Below are positions 15,083 to 15,564 of a stretch of 15,564 nucleotides of DNA, in pieces. The stretch comes from Candidatus Avipropionibacterium avicola (GTDB lineage: Bacteria > Actinomycetota > Actinomycetes > Propionibacteriales > Propionibacteriaceae). A program made the translations under genes and the position numbers. Below the pieces are notes generated by a model. That model was given only the letters and a program-made list of their open reading frames with translations. It made no database searches and had not been told where the DNA came from. Positions within the stretch are counted from its first letter, which is position 1. Every line of letters begins with the position of its first letter. The stretch is taken from assembly GCA_018715445.1 (NCBI GenBank), contig DVLP01000051.1:1-15564 (forward strand), written 5' to 3'.

Positions 15083-15564
15083 ACCGCAGGGCGCGGTCCG
15101 AAATCGAGCGGGTGCCGCGTCCGATCGCCACGACGCCGGACTGCACGAGCTCACGGACACCGTACGGCTCCAGAATCCGCAGCAACATGTCGACCCGTTC
15201 CGGTGCGCCCACCATCTCGATGGTGACGCTCTCCGGTGTGATGTCGACGGCCTTGGCCTGGAAGAGCTGGACCACGTCCAGCACCTGGCCGCGGGTGGTC
15301 TGGTCGGCCCGCACCTTGATCAGGACGAGCTGACGCCGGGCGGCATCGGACTCCAGCTGAACGATCTTGAGCACCTCGACCAGCTTGTTGAGCTGCTTGG
15401 TCAGCTGCTCCAAGACCTCGTCCTCGACGTTGACCACCAAAGTGATCCGCGAGACCGTCGGATGTTCGGTGGGTCCGACGGCGAGGGACTCGATGTTGAA
15501 GCCACGGCGCGAGAACAGCCCCGCCACCCGGGTGAGGACACCGGGCTTGTTCTCCACCAACACG
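15063..15564 (-). CDS. ilvN: Acetolactate synthase small (regulatory) subunit, 5' end outside window
   Basis: Regulatory subunit that binds the catalytic IlvB subunit and carries valine feedback inhibition of acetolactate/acetohydroxybutyrate synthesis. The visible 166 residues cover nearly the whole protein. The N-terminal ACT domain reads VLVENKPGVLTRVAGLFSRR, then GFNIESLAVGPTEHPTVSRI, followed by LEQLTKQLNKLVEVLKI; the C-terminal domain has RRQLVLIKVRADQTTRGQVL, VVQLFQAKAVDITPESVTIE and ILEPYGVRELVQSGVVAIGR. In homologues only about 5-10 residues precede VLVENKPG, so the true start lies just past 15564; the GTG at 15563 is an internal Val codon. The last codons (RHDA-stop) are part of a 30-bp tandem repeat. 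The catalytic gene ilvB is expected next, outside the window. Confidence 0.95.
   Translation of the reverse strand, partial: VLVENKPGVLTRVAGLFSRRGFNIESLAVGPTEHPTVSRITLVVNVEDEVLEQLTKQLNKLVEVLKIVQLESDAARRQLVLIKVRADQTTRGQVLDVVQLFQAKAVDITPESVTIEMVGAPERVDMLLRILEPYGVRELVQSGVVAIGRGTRSISDRALRSVRHDA

Overview
The window reads as a chromosomal segment of a high-GC Gram-positive bacterium (Actinomycetota; Propionibacteriaceae or a relative is my guess, not demonstrated). Supporting signs are strong G/C third positions, many GTG starts, actinobacterial-type LeuB, CimA and KARI sequences, and several genes whose start codon lies only 6-7 nt after a TAnnnT hexamer, the arrangement of leaderless actinobacterial transcripts.

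Region 1 (1-3742): the 5' part of gltX (glutamyl-tRNA synthetase) follows a fumarylacetoacetate-hydrolase-family gene on the minus strand with a 4-nt overlap. Divergent from these is a two-gene plus-strand unit, thymidine phosphorylase (deoA) overlapping by 8 nt a kinase of the streptomycin/hydroxyurea phosphotransferase family. A large hairpin closes this unit.

Region 2 (3754-8241, minus strand) is accessory-looking: an iron-siderophore binding lipoprotein whose signal peptide has no usable in-frame start (apparent one-base frameshift), a DtxR/IdeR-like box just upstream, a P-loop kinase with a Cys-rich tail, a fused membrane/ATPase ABC half-transporter, and a GNAT acetyltransferase.

Region 3 (8290-15564) is a branched-chain amino acid cluster: cimA (citramalate synthase) and ilvE on the minus strand, leuB divergent on the plus strand, then ilvC and the 3' part of ilvN on the minus strand. 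CimA makes citramalate from pyruvate and acetyl-CoA; LeuB-type dehydrogenases can serve both leucine synthesis and the citramalate route to 2-oxobutyrate; IlvN (with IlvB, presumably just outside) and IlvC carry the common Ile/Val steps; IlvE does the final transamination. Between leuB and ilvC lie a 45-codon basic protein, a SAM-dependent methyltransferase and a membrane-anchored protein with four cysteines.

The most notable signal is between ilvE and cimA: a good sigma-70-type promoter, a probably leaderless 10-codon leader peptide rich in Ile and Thr codons, a strong hairpin starting at its stop codon, and an intrinsic terminator with a U6 tract before the cimA ribosome binding site. This looks like a ribosome-mediated attenuator. 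Other structure includes a 21-bp repeat in two inverted copies and short tandem duplications covering the stop codons of leuB and ilvN. I saw no tRNA, rRNA, CRISPR array, transposase or prophage gene.
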